Shown here: positions 22,199 through 33,600 of the stretch, piece after piece | Numbering within the stretch: the stretch's first letter is position 1 | Layout of the letters: each line of letters opens with the position of its first letter | Assembly: GCA_036417435.1 (NCBI GenBank) | Contig: CM070899.1 | Coordinates: 1,865,001-1,929,000, forward strand | DNA length: 64,000 bases | From: Inia geoffrensis | Lineage: Eukaryota > Chordata > Mammalia > Artiodactyla > Iniidae | Reading direction: 5' to 3' | Position numbers and translations under genes: made by a program | Notes under the pieces: generated by a model | What the model was told of the DNA's origin: nothing | Databases searched by the model: none | The model's input: only the letters and a program-made list of their open reading frames with translations

Positions 22199-22444
22199 GG
22201 GCTTCCCTGGTGGCACAGTGGTTGAGAGTCCACCTGCCGATGCAGGGGCCACGGGTTCGTGCCCCAGTCCGGGAAGATCCCGCATGCCGCGGAGAGGCTG
22301 GGCCCGTGAGCCATGGCCGCTGAGCCTGCGCGTCCGGAGCCTGTGCTCCGCAACGGGAGAGGCCACAACAGTGAGAGGCCCGTGTACCGCAAAAACAAAC
22401 AAACAGAAAAACAAAATAAAATAAAAAATAAAATAAAATAAAAT
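22199..22444 (+). repeat. SINE, CHR-2-like (second of three)
   Basis: Ends in a long (aaaat)n tail, about 22,390-22,444. Confidence 0.92.
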
Positions 22445-22463
22445 GGTATAAAAATAAAAATCA

Positions 22464-22680
22464 GGGCTTCCCTGGTGGCGCAGTGGTTGAGAGTCCGCCT
22501 GCCAATGCAGGGGACACGGGTTCGTGCCCCGGTCCGGGAAGATCCCACATGCCGCGGAGCAGCTGGGCCCGTGAGCCATGGTGCTGAGCCTGCACGTCTG
22601 GAGTCTGTGCTCCGCAACGGGAGGGGCCACAGCGGTGAGAGGCCTGCGTACCGCAAAAAAAAAGAAAAGAATAATAAATA
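22464..22680 (+). repeat. SINE, CHR-2-like (third of three)
   Basis: Target duplication approximately aataaaaatca on both sides. Confidence 0.9.
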
Positions 22681-22812
22681 ACTAAATAAAAATCACTATA
22701 AAAATTTTTTAAACACACACCACTGGACACTGGATTAATGCAAAAGTGGAAAACAGTGACCCATGGACCAAATCTGACCCACCACTTGGGCCAGTTCCAA
22801 TAAAGTTTTTTT

Positions 22813-23170
22813 TTTTTAGTAATTTATTTACTTATTTATTTATTTATATTTGGCTTTATTGGGTCTTTGTTGCTGCGCGTGGGCTTTCTCTAGTTGTGGC
22901 GAGTGGGGACTACTCATTGCAGTGCTCAGGCTTCTCATTGTGGTGGCTTCTCTTGTTGCGGAGCACAGGCTCTAGGTGCGTGGGCTTCAGTAGTTGTGGC
23001 TCACGGGCTCTGTAGTTGTGGCTCGTGGGCTCTAGAGCACAGGCTCAGTAGTTGTGGCGCACGGGCTTAGTTGCTCCGCAGCACATAGGATCTTCCCAGA
23101 CCAGGGCCTGAACCTGTGTCCCCTGCATTGGCAGGCGGATTCTCAACCCCTGCACAACCAGGGGAGTCCC
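22813..23170 (-). repeat. SINE, long CHR type
   Basis: Antisense, with a poly-T/(ttta)n lead. It interrupts the old repeat within 'caataaagttt', which continues after 23,300. Confidence 0.9.
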
Positions 23171-23189
23171 CGAATAAGGTTTTCTGTTT

Positions 23190-23302
23190 TTTTTTTTTTT
23201 TTAACATCTTTATCGGAGTATAATTGCTTTATAATGGTGTGTTAGTTTCTGCTGTACAACAAAGTGAATGAGTTATACATATACATATATCCCCATCCCC
23301 AG
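23190..23302 (-). mobile_element. L1 3' end scrap
   Basis: A T run, then 'atctttatcggagtataatt' and 'tgtacaacaaagtgaatga', is the antisense terminal ~110 bp of a young cetartiodactyl L1. Confidence 0.8.
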
Positions 23303-23346
23303 TAAAGTTTTATTGGAACACTAAAAATAAAAACAGGGACGACTCA

Positions 23347-24402
23347 AGTTTGGACCAGAGCAGCACCTTTGATGGAGATGTTCTTTCCCAAGTCCAGAAA
23401 GCCTGGGGCAGGAATGGGGGCCATACTGGGTGCCGTATGTTTGAGATGCCACCTGGAGAGCACAGAAGAAACAACAGCTGTATGCTCTAGAGTCAAGAGC
23501 ACAGCGACGACATTTAAAGTCATGGCAACAAGGTGTCTCGGAGTGGAAGCAGGGAGACCGAGGCCCAGCCTGAGCTTGGCATTGCAGCTGTGAAGCCAGG
23601 AAAAGGGGAGAAGCCAGGAGAGTCAGGGGTGAAGGTGGGGTCCACATGCCAACACCAGGGCTTGAGTGTGTGTGTGGGTGGGTGGGTGGATGGGGCACCC
23701 AGACCCTGAGGAAGATGAAAGCCCTGGGCAACCTGACCCCCGGTTGTGGAGCAGAGGGGACGCCCCCTGGGGGCTGCTTCAGTGCCCATCGTGCCCCTGT
23801 CAGAGGGTCTGGCTCCTCCCACAGGGGTTGGGCTCCCCGACTCAGTGGTTGGGGGGATGACATGTGCAGCCCTCTCCCTGGGTCGGGAGCTGTCCCCAGT
23901 CCTGTCTCTCCCCCTGGGGGCAGGGAGCTGTCCCAGACCCTCTCCCTGGAGTGAAGAGCTGTTCCAGGATTCCCCCAAGGCTCCTCCACTGGTCAAGCCT
24001 TGCCAGCGGTGCCCAGACTGGGAGGTGGGTTTGGAGGACCTGGGTAGCGCCATCAGTTCTCATCAAGGTCACCCCAACTCCTGCCTTTATCTGTTTTACT
24101 TCTCAGGTTGTTCAGAGGAACTTGTTTCTTGGACCCCCAGGGACCCCTCGTACCCTCTTTTCTCTCTCTCTTCCCATCCACACCCTTGCTAGAGCCATTC
24201 CCTGCACCCAGCACAGGGGTGCTCAGGGTCAGAACCCCTCCCAGGGCACTTATAAAATATGAGGCCCGGCCCCAACCCAGGCAGCGGGATCACGGTCGGG
24301 GAGGCATGTCTGGGACTTGGAAGCTCCTGGCTGGTCCCAATGCACCCACAGCCCCATCTACTTGCTCCCTGCCCACCCAGCACTCGTACCCGTCTTCCGG
24401 AG
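23347..24402. other. Intergenic GC-rich sequence
   Basis: Includes a short (tg/ggtg)n run at about 23,665-23,692. Long open frames on both strands are not supported by any similarity I recognise. Confidence 0.5.
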
Positions 24403-24552
24403 CAGGGCTCTCAAAGCCAGCCCTGGTCTAGAGCCTCACCTGGAACTTGGAAATGCACACTTGGCAGACGGCCTGACTCAGAAACCGGGGGTGGACCCCG
24501 ACAGTCTATGCTCTGATACCCCCGCAGGGGAAGCACAAAGTTTGAGAACCAC
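24403..24552 (+). mobile_element. MER20 (hAT-Charlie) DNA transposon
   Basis: 'agggctctcaaagccagcc' at the start, 'cctcacctggaacttggaaa', 'actcagaaaccgggggtgg' and 'aaagtttgagaaccacgg' at the end follow the ~200-bp MER20 consensus. Confidence 0.75.
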
Positions 24553-24562
24553 GGGCCGAGAC

Positions 24563-24632
24563 CAGGGGCCAGCAAACCATGACTCAAGGGCCAAATGTGG
24601 CCCAGCTGTCCCCGCAAATGAACCGTTATGGG
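24563..24632 (+). repeat. Ancient repeat fragment (unnamed family)
   Basis: 'ggggccagcaaaccatgact' and 'caagggccaaatgtggccc' belong to the same old repeat as 22,755-22,805 (plus 23,303-23,323) and 39,530-39,735. I do not name the family. Confidence 0.5.
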
Positions 24633-25165
24633 GACGGTCACGTCCACACACTTACGTGCGGTGTGCGGAGCGGCCGGTGGAGAACGTGGTGGCTGGCCTT
24701 CCGGTGGCAGACGGGGACCCCCCTCCACTCAGCCCACCCACCGGGGCAGGCTTTCGTCCCTGGTCGTCGCCTCCGCCCTCATGGGTCTCGAGCCGTGGTC
24801 CGAGGGCCCGGCCTCTGCAGACACACACGTGGGGACTCCATGGGGGCAGAGCAGCCGCGGGTCCTGAAGGTATGGTGGGCGTCGGGGAGGCAGCCCCCAA
24901 CCAGTCCTCTGGGAAAAGGTGTATTGGGTCTCGCCTGAGGCTTCTCCCCCTTTAACAAAGCCATCCGAGGGGCCAGGCACTGCGGGACACCCTCACGAAC
25001 ACGATTCCTTCGGCCTGGGACGCCCCTGTGTGTCACGTGAGACCCCTGCGGCTCCTGAGAGGCTTCCAGTGGCCACTGAGCAGGGCGGGGCCTGTAGACA
25101 GCAGGTGGGGGCGGCAGCAGGCACCGGCTCAAATAGCTGCAGTGGAGACTGAGGGCCGTCAGGTG
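24633..25165. other. GC-rich intergenic sequence
   Basis: No gene or repeat recognised up to the LTR. Confidence 0.5.
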
Positions 25166-25169
25166 GGAA

Positions 25170-25624
25170 TGACGAGGTAAGGTGATTTTTTAAGGCAAGA
25201 AAAGAAAATTTTAACATAAAATTTTCTCTGCCGCCGGCCCCCTTCAGCGCGCCCTGTGCGCCTGCATCACACACTAACTAGACACCCACCCCGCGCCCCG
25301 CCCCGCCGCGAGACACGCCCAAAAGGCCGGTTCCCCTGGTGCCAGCAAAGTCACTCCTTAGGAGATAACATTCCTTTCTCAATCCCATAAGGGGTCACGA
25401 TGACCCACCACTCCCCTCGCTGGACTCTGTAAAGTGTCCACATGTCACCTTGACGTATAACCCTTTGTCTCAAAAACATATACAACTGCGCTTTGACCTC
25501 TAAGGAGAGGAGCAGTCCTCAGAGCTTCTGAAAGACTGTCCCCCGCGCTAGAATCCTCAGGTTGGCTCGAATAAAATTTTCCATTTTTTCTTAGATTGAC
25601 TATGGATGAAAGTTTTTGTCAACA
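25170..25624 (+). mobile_element. Solo LTR of the same retroviral family
   Basis: About 455 bp, TG to CA. Shares 'aggcaagaaaagaaaatttt', 'cataaggggtcacgatgacc' and 'ttgacctctaaggagagg' order with the LTR at 19,753. AATAAA at 25,570-25,575. Flanks are ggaa and ggag, a likely 4-bp duplication with one change. It is more GC-rich than the two AT-region copies. Confidence 0.8.
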
Positions 25625-26395
25625 GGAGGCTCGAGAACAGAGCAGGGAGAAGAGATGCACCTGGGACACGGTGGGGAGGCGCGGGGAGGGAGAGGCGCCA
25701 GAGAAGCCCTCCCGATGGGGGATGGGAACTGGGGAGAAGACTGGGGAGCCTCCTCGGCTAAGCCCCAATGCCCCCCCCACCCCCGAGCTCGGAGCCCCAG
25801 CTCGGGCCTTCCTCCCGAATGCTGCGGCCCCACACACCCACCGTCGACACACTCCTGCCTGAGCCCTGTCACTGGGGGCAGCAGCTGTTCCCACCCCGGG
25901 CCTCAGCCCCGGGAGGGTGGCAGCAGGCTCCCGGGCATGCCCGCCCAGGCCGCTGGTAACTGCACAGCGGACTCGGGCCTTGCCTCTCACCGCCTCGGGA
26001 CACTCTGAGCTGTCACAGGGCAGGCCACTGCTCTGGGGACAAAGGGCGGTGTGGAGGACGAGGGACGGGGCTAGAAGGGACCCAGGGTGACCCGAGCACC
26101 AGGCTGAGCCTTTCTGAACCGTGCAGAGGGTGGTGTCGGGCTGCAGGGCAGGCCCCTGCGGGGATGCGGGGTGCGGCTTGCAGAGAGATGCCACTCTTCC
26201 TTTCACTTGAACACTTAGGGGCCTTTGTAGGGGGGTTAACTGGCCTGATTTCGTGCTGTCATGCCGCAGGGGATGGGGAGGCCTCGGGGGAAGAAGTGGG
26301 GGAAAGGGGGGCCGGCCGGTCGGCGGAGCTGTCAGAACACAGGCACATCCATCCATTAAGGCTTCCGGCTGCCACGGGTGCAGTTCAAGGCGCCC
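25625..26395. other. Intergenic GC-rich sequence
   Basis: Open frames on both strands (e.g. 25,619-26,398 minus) show only low-complexity proline- and serine-rich composition. Not annotated as coding. Confidence 0.5.
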
Positions 26396-26399
26396 CAAA

Positions 26400-26608
26400 A
26401 CAATGACAACGTAACTTCAAAGATCACAGGTCACCATAACAAATTCGGTAATAATAATAAAGTTTGCGATACTGAGAGAATTACCAAAACGTGACAAAGT
26501 GAGCAAATGCTTCCGGGAAGAAAGTGTCAACAGACGTGCCGACGCAAGGTCACCACCACAAAGCTTCAGTTTGTAAAAACACACGGTATCTGCAAAGGGC
26601 AGCAAAGC
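26400..26608 (+). mobile_element. Tigger (TcMar) DNA transposon fragment
   Basis: 'acaggtcaccataacaaatt', 'gagaattaccaaaacgtgac', 'aagtgagcaaatgcttccg' and 'cagtttgtaaaaacacacg' follow the 3' region of Tigger1/2-like elements. The terminal inverted repeat itself is eroded. Confidence 0.7.
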
Positions 26609-27609
26609 CTGCAGTGTCCGCCCACCGGGAGCTGCACTGCTGTGAGTGGTCCGTGATGAGGGCGCCCGCTCTGGCCTCCTGACCCCGTTTTAGTGAGGTT
26701 TCCCTGCATTAACCTTCACACCCCTTTTGGACTAATCTGGTGTAAGCACCATGTTTCCCTGAGTTCTGCGAGCCGCTTTAGCAAGTTATTCGAACCTGAG
26801 GAGGGGGTCACGGACACCCTGATCTACAGACGGTCAGTCAGAAGCCCGGGTGACAACCGAGCCTTGTGACTGGGGTCTGACGTGTGTGTGTGTGTGTGAG
26901 GCGGGGGCACCATCCTGCAGGGCTGATCCCTGGATGTGAGAGCGGACGGGACGTCCCAGGCACCTGCTGAGGCCCAGGGATTGCTTGCTGGAGGTGAGGG
27001 GGAGAACACCCCGTCTGGAAACTGGTACGAGGAGCCGAAAGGGACCAAGTGGATGCCTTGCACGTGAAGACCGTGCCACGTGTGTGACCAGGGGCTCTGG
27101 GAAGAGTAGGCCGCTGTTGCCCTCCCGCTCCCCCGGAGGGTCCGGACGCCCTGCAGGAGCCCCACCCCTGCCCCCAGTCGACGAGGTGTGAGGCGTGGCT
27201 GGGCCCTGGGGAAGGCTGATTGGGGGGGTCTCTTGGGACGCATCCCTGCAGGGAAGGGAGGTCCAGCCCCAGGGAGACCCCGGCCAGCCCAGGGCCTCAG
27301 GGCCGGCCTGCACAGCTGTCTGGAGTCAGAGAGAAGGTGCTTTCAAGCCCTGTATGGATCAGTCACTGGACGCACACTTGCTCTGGAGGAAAGTGTGATT
27401 TGGGAAAAGCAGGGGAGGGCAGGGCTTCATCAGCAAAAACGTCCCCAGAGAGAGCTGCCAGCCGAGGGGCCCTGCCAGCCGGAGGAGAACATCTGTCACC
27501 TTGAGGGGAAGCCAGTGGAGCATCGCAGCATCCTCTGCGGCAACCAACAGGACGGGGAGGTCTGCTGCAGTAGACCCTCCGAGGGAAAAATATCCTCCGC
27601 CCCAATCTC
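26609..27609. other. Intergenic GC-rich sequence
   Basis: Contains a (tg)n run at about 26,881-26,899. Nothing else identified. Confidence 0.5.
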
Positions 27610-29110
27610 ACCCCACACAGGAGTGAATCTGACATGGGTCGCAAGCCCAAATACGAACGCTAAAACTATAACATTTCCAGAAGAAAACACATAAGAATTT
27701 CTCTGTGACCAAGATTTCTTAGGAAACTCAAAGGAACTAAACATAAAATAAAAGTTTTAAATTAATAAACATCAAAATCCCAAAGTACTGTTCATCTCAA
27801 GACACTGTTAAAAAATGAATAGACCACATATGATAAATAACTCAAAACGGCTAAAAGACCTAAACGTAAGACCTAAAACTATAAAACTCCTAGAAGAAAA
27901 CATGGGGGAAAGCTTCATGATACTGGACTTGGCAATAATTTCTTGGATGTGACACCAAAAGCACAGGCAACAAGAGAAAGACAGACAAATGGGACTAGAT
28001 TAAACTTTAAAACTTTTGTGCATCAAAGGACACAATAAACAAAGTGAAAAGCAACCTACAGAATCAAAGAAAATATTTGCAAATCGTGTACCTGATAAGG
28101 GGTTAATAGAATATATAAAGGATTCCTACAAATCAACAAAAATCAAATAACTCACTTTAAAAATGAACAAAGGGGCTTCCCTGGTGGCGCGATGGTTGAG
28201 AGTCCACCTGCCGGTGCAGGGGACACGGGTTCGTGCCCCGGTCCGGGAGGATCCCACATGCCGCGGAGCGGCTGGGCCCGTGAGCCGTGGCCGCTGAGCC
28301 TGCGCGTCCGGAGCCTGTGCTCCGCAACGGGAGAGGCCACAACAGTGAGAGGCCCGCGTACCGCAAAAAGAAAAAAAAAAACACCAAAACCCCCAAAACG
28401 AGGCATAAGACTCGCGCAAGTACTTCACTGAGGAAGATACAGGCAAAATTTAATACAAAGAACAATTCATAAGAGGGGATTAACTACTTTAGTTTAGTGG
28501 GGTAGACAGAATTCTAAAGACTACAGGAAGCGAAGGCTCAAAGCAGCCACCACTTGGGAAAGTTTGGTCACTCCTTATAGAGTCAAACCACCATCTGCTC
28601 TATGATCCAGTAATCCCACCGCTCCTGGGTATTTATCCAAGAGACACGAACACATGTATCTATAAGGACTTGTTCACAGCAGCTTTATTCATAATAGGCC
28701 CCAAGTGAAAACAACCCACATGCCCATCAGTAGGAGAATGGATAAATAAACCGGTGTTTTCGTACAGTGGATAATAAAAGAAAAAATTATTGATTTATAC
28801 AACAACATGAATGAACCTCAAAAACACTATGTTGAGCAACAAGCAGCCTGAGCCAAAGTGTACATTCCGCGGCGGGATTTTCCACTTACACGAACTTCTG
28901 CAACAGTCAAAGCTACTCTACAGTGAAGGAAGTCAGAACGGTGCTTGGCGTGCATGCGGAAGCTTCAGTGCTGATGGAGACATTCTGTTCTCTTAGTAGA
29001 GGTGTGGCTGCGTGAACTCATCAGCATTCGCTGAACTACGACTCAGATCCATACACTCCCTGTGTGTAAACTATGCCTCAATTTTCAGGAAAGGCAAAAA
29101 ATAACCGCTG
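27610..29110 (+). mobile_element. L1 3' fragment (ORF2 end and 3' UTR)
   Basis: Decayed sense L1: 'aaactcctagaagaaaacat' and 'cttggatgtgacaccaaaag' (ORF2 3' part), then after a SINE 'tatctataaggacttgttca' and 'cagtaggagaatggataaat'. Stops in all frames. Confidence 0.8.
28173..28382 (+). repeat. SINE, CHR-2-like, in L1
   Basis: Inserted in the L1 after 'aaaaatgaacaaa', with an aaaaag/A-rich tail. Confidence 0.92.
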
Positions 29111-30171
29111 ATTTAGAGCTATATGGAAAAAGGAGAGAACATAAAAAGACCGGGCACTCTCTTTTTGTTTTACGCTCTCCCAAATCAAGTTATTTTGTAA
29201 TAAGCCTCAGCAACCAATAATATACAGACAATAAAACTTATATAACGCTCCATATTGCTTACAAAAATGCTTCCACAAAGTTGGAAGAAGTTCTGCTTTC
29301 TGGTCATAATTTCTCATCAGTACTTCCAATTTTTTTTTTTTTCATTTGTGAGGTAGTCCCTACCATTACCAGTTTGCAAGCTAACATTCAGAGAAGCTTC
29401 GAAAGCGTTGCCTTTCGCTGAGGCAAAACCTGTAGTTCCAGGAGAGAGGCGCCAGAGGGCAGTGCCGCCATTCTGACGTTTCTCCACTTGGGAGGAGCAA
29501 AATGTTCCCCACGCTGGAATCGGTTTCCTGAAACCCAAGTATATATTGCTCATCATGAAATGTAATTGAAGCAAGAAAATATTATGTAAGGGATAACACG
29601 CCTCTCTCTAATTGCAGGTCTTCAAAAGCACAGTCTAAGATTCCTCTGCAGTCTTTGCCTATCATCTTTCAACATTACACTACTTCTCTGAGGTTATAAA
29701 GCCATTTTTCTCTTTTGCTTGAAAAACAAATCTTTTCCAGTTAATGTTCTAAAACGATTGTTCCAATTCGGAAGCAAACCCAGGGAATAATCCATAACAT
29801 GACAGAAAGCAGAGCACTACATTCTGCAGCACTTCCTCACGTGGTATTTAATTGCATCCTCAGCCGTTGTTCTCTAGTTTCTAGGGAGCCTTTAACTTGC
29901 CGTCAGGGACTGGATCAGACCCATCTTTTGCATTCCTTAATGTACAGAGTAACTTCATGGTGGAGAGAGAAGATGCTTAGTAGAAGATGCTTTACGCACT
30001 TGGATTCTGGCAATTTGGATAATGTCTATGCTTCTAAAAGGAAGCCTGGACTTTTCAGAGTGGGAAGCAGGTGGTCAAGAGTTACTTTGAATTCAGCCAA
30101 GTCAGGATGTATAGCCTGGAAGCAAATATCCATGACTGCACTGAATCTAGACGATATCCACTTGCCTTGGG
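29111..30171. other. Intergenic sequence
   Basis: No gene recognised. The minus-strand frame at 29,317-29,574 (85 codons) has no similarity I know. Confidence 0.45.
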
Positions 30172-30184
30172 CTCTCCTTGCGAT

Positions 30185-30397
30185 TTTTTTTTTTTTTTTT
30201 TTTTTTGCGGTATGCCGGCCTCTCACTGTTGTGGCCTCTCCCGTTGCGGAGCACAGGCTCCGGACGCGCAGGCTCAGCGGCCATGGCTCACGGGCCCAGC
30301 CGCTCCGCGGCACGTGGGATCTTCCCGGACCGGGGCACGAACCCGTGTCCCCTGCATCGGCAGGCGGACTCTCAACCACTGCGCCACCAGGGAAGCC
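30185..30397 (-). repeat. SINE, CHR-2-like
   Basis: A perfect duplication, ctctccttgcgattttt, flanks it (starting at 30,172 and at 30,398). It looks young: little divergence from its closest relatives. Confidence 0.95.
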
Positions 30398-30414
30398 CTC
30401 TCCTTGCGATTTTT

Positions 30415-31359
30415 AACACTCCTCCTGTAACTGAGCACTTTGTTGATTGAACGTGTATTCTTTTACTTTTTAAATTCTTTTTTTTTGAAGTGTATATTGT
30501 ATCAAACAGGAACTATGTTCGGCTGCTTGTAACACAGACCAAAAATAACAGAGAGTTTAAAAAGTTAACTTCCCTCTCACATAAAAGAAGTCTAGAGGTA
30601 GGCAGTCCAGGGCTAGTGGGATGGCTGTGGTTGACAGGAACCCAGATTCTGCCACTGTATGCGGGTGTTTTCCACTATCAAGGTCATCTCAAGGTTGAAG
30701 ATGGCTGCTGAAGCACCAGCCATCAGGTCTGTGTTCCAGGAGAGCAGCAGGAAGAAATCTAAAAGGGCCCATCCCATCCCAGATGACAGAGGTCATTATC
30801 TCGAATGTATCCTTCCACATTTTTCTCTGTGCTCTTAGTCCCTTCCAGACAAGCATAAGCCCAAATACACACACGTGTATATGTAACGTGGTTACTTACC
30901 TTTAGAATGAGATAATATGCACATTTCCACACCTCTCTGTTCCCACTCGCTCTTCCTTGTGGAATCCCTTCAGGGAGCAGCTCTAATTCTCAGCTCACTC
31001 TTCATACAGCTGCAACTATTCCCTAACGGTGGCGGCCGGATCTTTTTAAAAGTGCTGTATCATTTTAAAAGTTGCTGATGCGGAGGTGGAAGGGAAAATA
31101 TATATATATTGCTGGTAAAATATGAAGTGTTTTAGCTTCTTTGGAAATCAGTCTGGCAACATCTGTGAAAATTGAAAACAGGCCTCTCCTTTACCTTTGA
31201 TATGTCAGGACAGCTGTACAGTGTAAGGCAGAAGAGAAGTGGTGACTACCCGTCAACGTCAGGGAATAGTTGCAGCTGTATAATACAGCAGTTTAAAAAC
31301 TCTTGCCCACCAGTCTGTGGGTATAAAGCCTCGCTGGTTTCTATTTCCCTTACTCCTAA
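30415..31359. other. Intergenic, partly old L1
   Basis: About 31,080-31,180 ('ggaaatcagtctggcaacat') looks like an L1 3' fragment in sense. The remainder is unassigned. Confidence 0.4.
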
Positions 31360-31890
31360 GGAATTTGAGCATTTTCATGTTTCTGGCCATTAAGATTTGC
31401 TCTTCTCTAGACCTTCTATTCATATAATTGTTGTTTTTCTGTTTGATTGTTGCTCTTTCCTGATGGGGTTTTTTTTTTTATAAGGTTTTTGTATAGTATA
31501 TATGAGCCCTTTGTCAGCCACATCACAAATATTTTCCATTCTACCTGTTGATTGGTTATGGTGTCTTTTGCCATACAACGTTTTTCAGCGTTAATCAAAT
31601 ATGTTTGTATCTCCTTGTATAGCTTCACCTCAAGCAGGATTCTATCCTTGGGCATTTACTCATCCGCATACAATTTTAAGATATTTTCATCCAAATCCAA
31701 AAAGATACCGCATTGGGATTCTTACTGGAATTGTACTGTATTTGCATATTAACGACATCTTTCATGATGTAAAATCTTCCCGAGTATGCTTTTTCATCAG
31801 TTCAGATTTTGTTTGTGTCTTTCAATACGATCTCAGTTTTCTTCATGAGGGTATAGATCCTCCACCTTTATTCTGAAGCATATTTTTTCA
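31360..31890 (-). mobile_element. Antisense L1 fragment
   Basis: 'tttgtatagtatatatgagc', 'tttttcagcgttaatcaaat', 'ttgggattcttactggaat' and 'catctttcatgatgtaaaat' run through antisense L1 ORF2. Eroded. Confidence 0.65.
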
Positions 31891-32587
31891 GGATGTACAT
31901 GGAAGGCGTTCTAGGCTCTCATCGCCACGGAAGCTAATGACTTTTGTATCCCTAGCGTGCCTTACCAAAGGATCTTGTTGTTGCCGAGCTCACACAGCAG
32001 GCACGATACTGGGCTCCTGGAAAGGCCCGCTCACAGGGCTGGCCTTTGCCTGGCATCTGGGAGCTTAGATTTCAGGAGGGTTCCCGCCGTTCTCTAACTG
32101 ATAAGGGTGACTCACTGAGCCTAAACCCTTTGCATAAACGCTGAGGTTTATGCTGAACTGGGAGACTGGCATTGCAGCGCATGTGGGGCAGAGGGGGCCT
32201 AGGCGACCAGCCTCCAAGGCCACCGACCCCTGGGCACTGAGACTCCGAGGAGATTCCTGGTAGACAGCACTTCACACAGGCTGTCACAGCTCGTTGCCGG
32301 ACAAATTAACAGTGTGTGACTTCCCTGGGAGAGGACTCTTGGAAGTTTGCACCTGCTGTTTTCATGGACTTTGCCCACGTGCCTACTTCCTTCGCTGACT
32401 TTACTTCGTGTCCTTTTGCTGCCATAACTCTTAGCTGTGAGTCCTGCTAGTGAATCACCAAAACTGGAGGAGGTCTTAGGGACCCCAACACAAAGATTAT
32501 AAATCATACCAGCAAAAGAGAGCTTTATCTATGTCTAATGTTGTATCAGTTATTCCATTTTTCTAGGTTTATTGCATTTGCTAGAAC
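31891..32587. other. Intergenic sequence
   Basis: Nothing recognised. Confidence 0.45.
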
Positions 32588-32602
32588 CTTCAAGTCGTTT
32601 TA

Positions 32603-32863
32603 TTTTTTTTAATTTTTAATAAATTTATTTATTTGTTTTATTTTTGGCTGTGTTGGGTCTTCGTTGCTGCACGTGGGCTTTCTCTAGTTGCGGCGAGCGG
32701 GGGCTTCTCTTGTTGCGGAGCACGGGCTCTAGGCGCACTGGCTTCAGTAGTTGCGGTGCACGGGCTTAGTTGCTCCGAAGCATGTGGGATCTTCCCGGAC
32801 CAGGGCACGAACCCATGTCTCCTGCATTGGCAGGCGGATTCTTAACCACTGCGACTTGAAGCC
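32603..32863 (-). repeat. SINE, long CHR type
   Basis: Duplication ccttcaagtcgtttta at 32,587-32,602 and 32,864-32,879. Confidence 0.93.
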
Positions 32864-32879
32864 CCTTCAAGTCGTTTTA

Positions 32880-33600
32880 AACAATAGGGACAAGAGACAC
32901 CCCCGTCCAGTTCCTAATTTTAACTGAATGGTCTGAATGCCTTGCCACTGAAGAGAACACTTACTGTGGATTTGGGGCTTTCATTCCTTTGCAGGAGCAC
33001 CAGCCTCCCAACAACTCGGTTTAGACCCCAGTCCCCGCAGCGTGGTGACCGTGAGCAACTGCGCCCGGGACGAGCCGGGCTCGCACTGAGCTCCTCCGTC
33101 CACACTGCGTTTCTCCCGAAGTCCGTCGGTCCCTGATCACCGAGTGTGTTATTTCACTCACACACAAACTGCAAAGTCCGTAGTGGCGTCGCCTCCTTGC
33201 CTCACCAGGGACAAACTCACATGATGTCTTACAAAAACGGAGACTTGAAAGAGGAAATCGGCCAATAAAGGTGAAAAGTGCAGCAAAGATACGAAAAGCG
33301 CTGATAACACTGGCAGTGAAATCGGAGTGGACCCTAACGCCCCTAGAAGAGAGGCTGCCGGGCACGCACGCCCTGTGGCTGCTCTGGGGCTGGAGGTGCG
33401 CGGCCCGGGACCTGGGGCAACGGGGAGGAGGACGCCGAGGGAACGAGGCCAGCTTTCTGGCAAGAAGGCGGTGCTGGAGGCTCGTCCGGACCTAGGAAGG
33501 ACTGTGACACTTCCCCACTGCGGAGAAGCGGTTCCGCGCCAAAAGGTACACGGTGAAAAGAGGGAAGTGTTGTCCAAACCATTGTTTTTTCACTTTAATT
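32880..33600. other. Intergenic sequence with scattered CpG
   Basis: Locally richer in CpG (33,020-33,560) than its surroundings. Competing open frames on both strands have no recognised similarity. Confidence 0.45.

Larger units (their letters stand above)
21711..23346 (+). mobile_element. U6 snRNA-L1 chimeric retrocopy with 13-bp target duplication
   Basis: The 13-mer cagggacgactca stands at 21,711-21,723 and again at 23,334-23,346. Between them, in order: a near full-length U6 snRNA sequence, an L1 3'-UTR segment starting 'ggggaacatagccaatattt', an old repeat fragment with AATAAA, and an A-rich end (actaaaaataaaaa). Four SINEs and an antisense L1 scrap later inserted inside. A 5' snRNA joined to an L1 3' end between duplications is the hallmark of template switching during L1 reverse transcription. 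Confidence 0.75.

Noticed and set aside
22250..22262. tRNA gene-like box B sequences in the SINE heads
   Set aside because: They belong to SINE promoters. No cloverleaf with anticodon stem and 3' end was found, so no tRNA gene is called.
25619..26398. 259-codon minus-strand frame in intergenic DNA
   Set aside because: GC-driven open frame without recognisable domains, with competing frames on the other strand.
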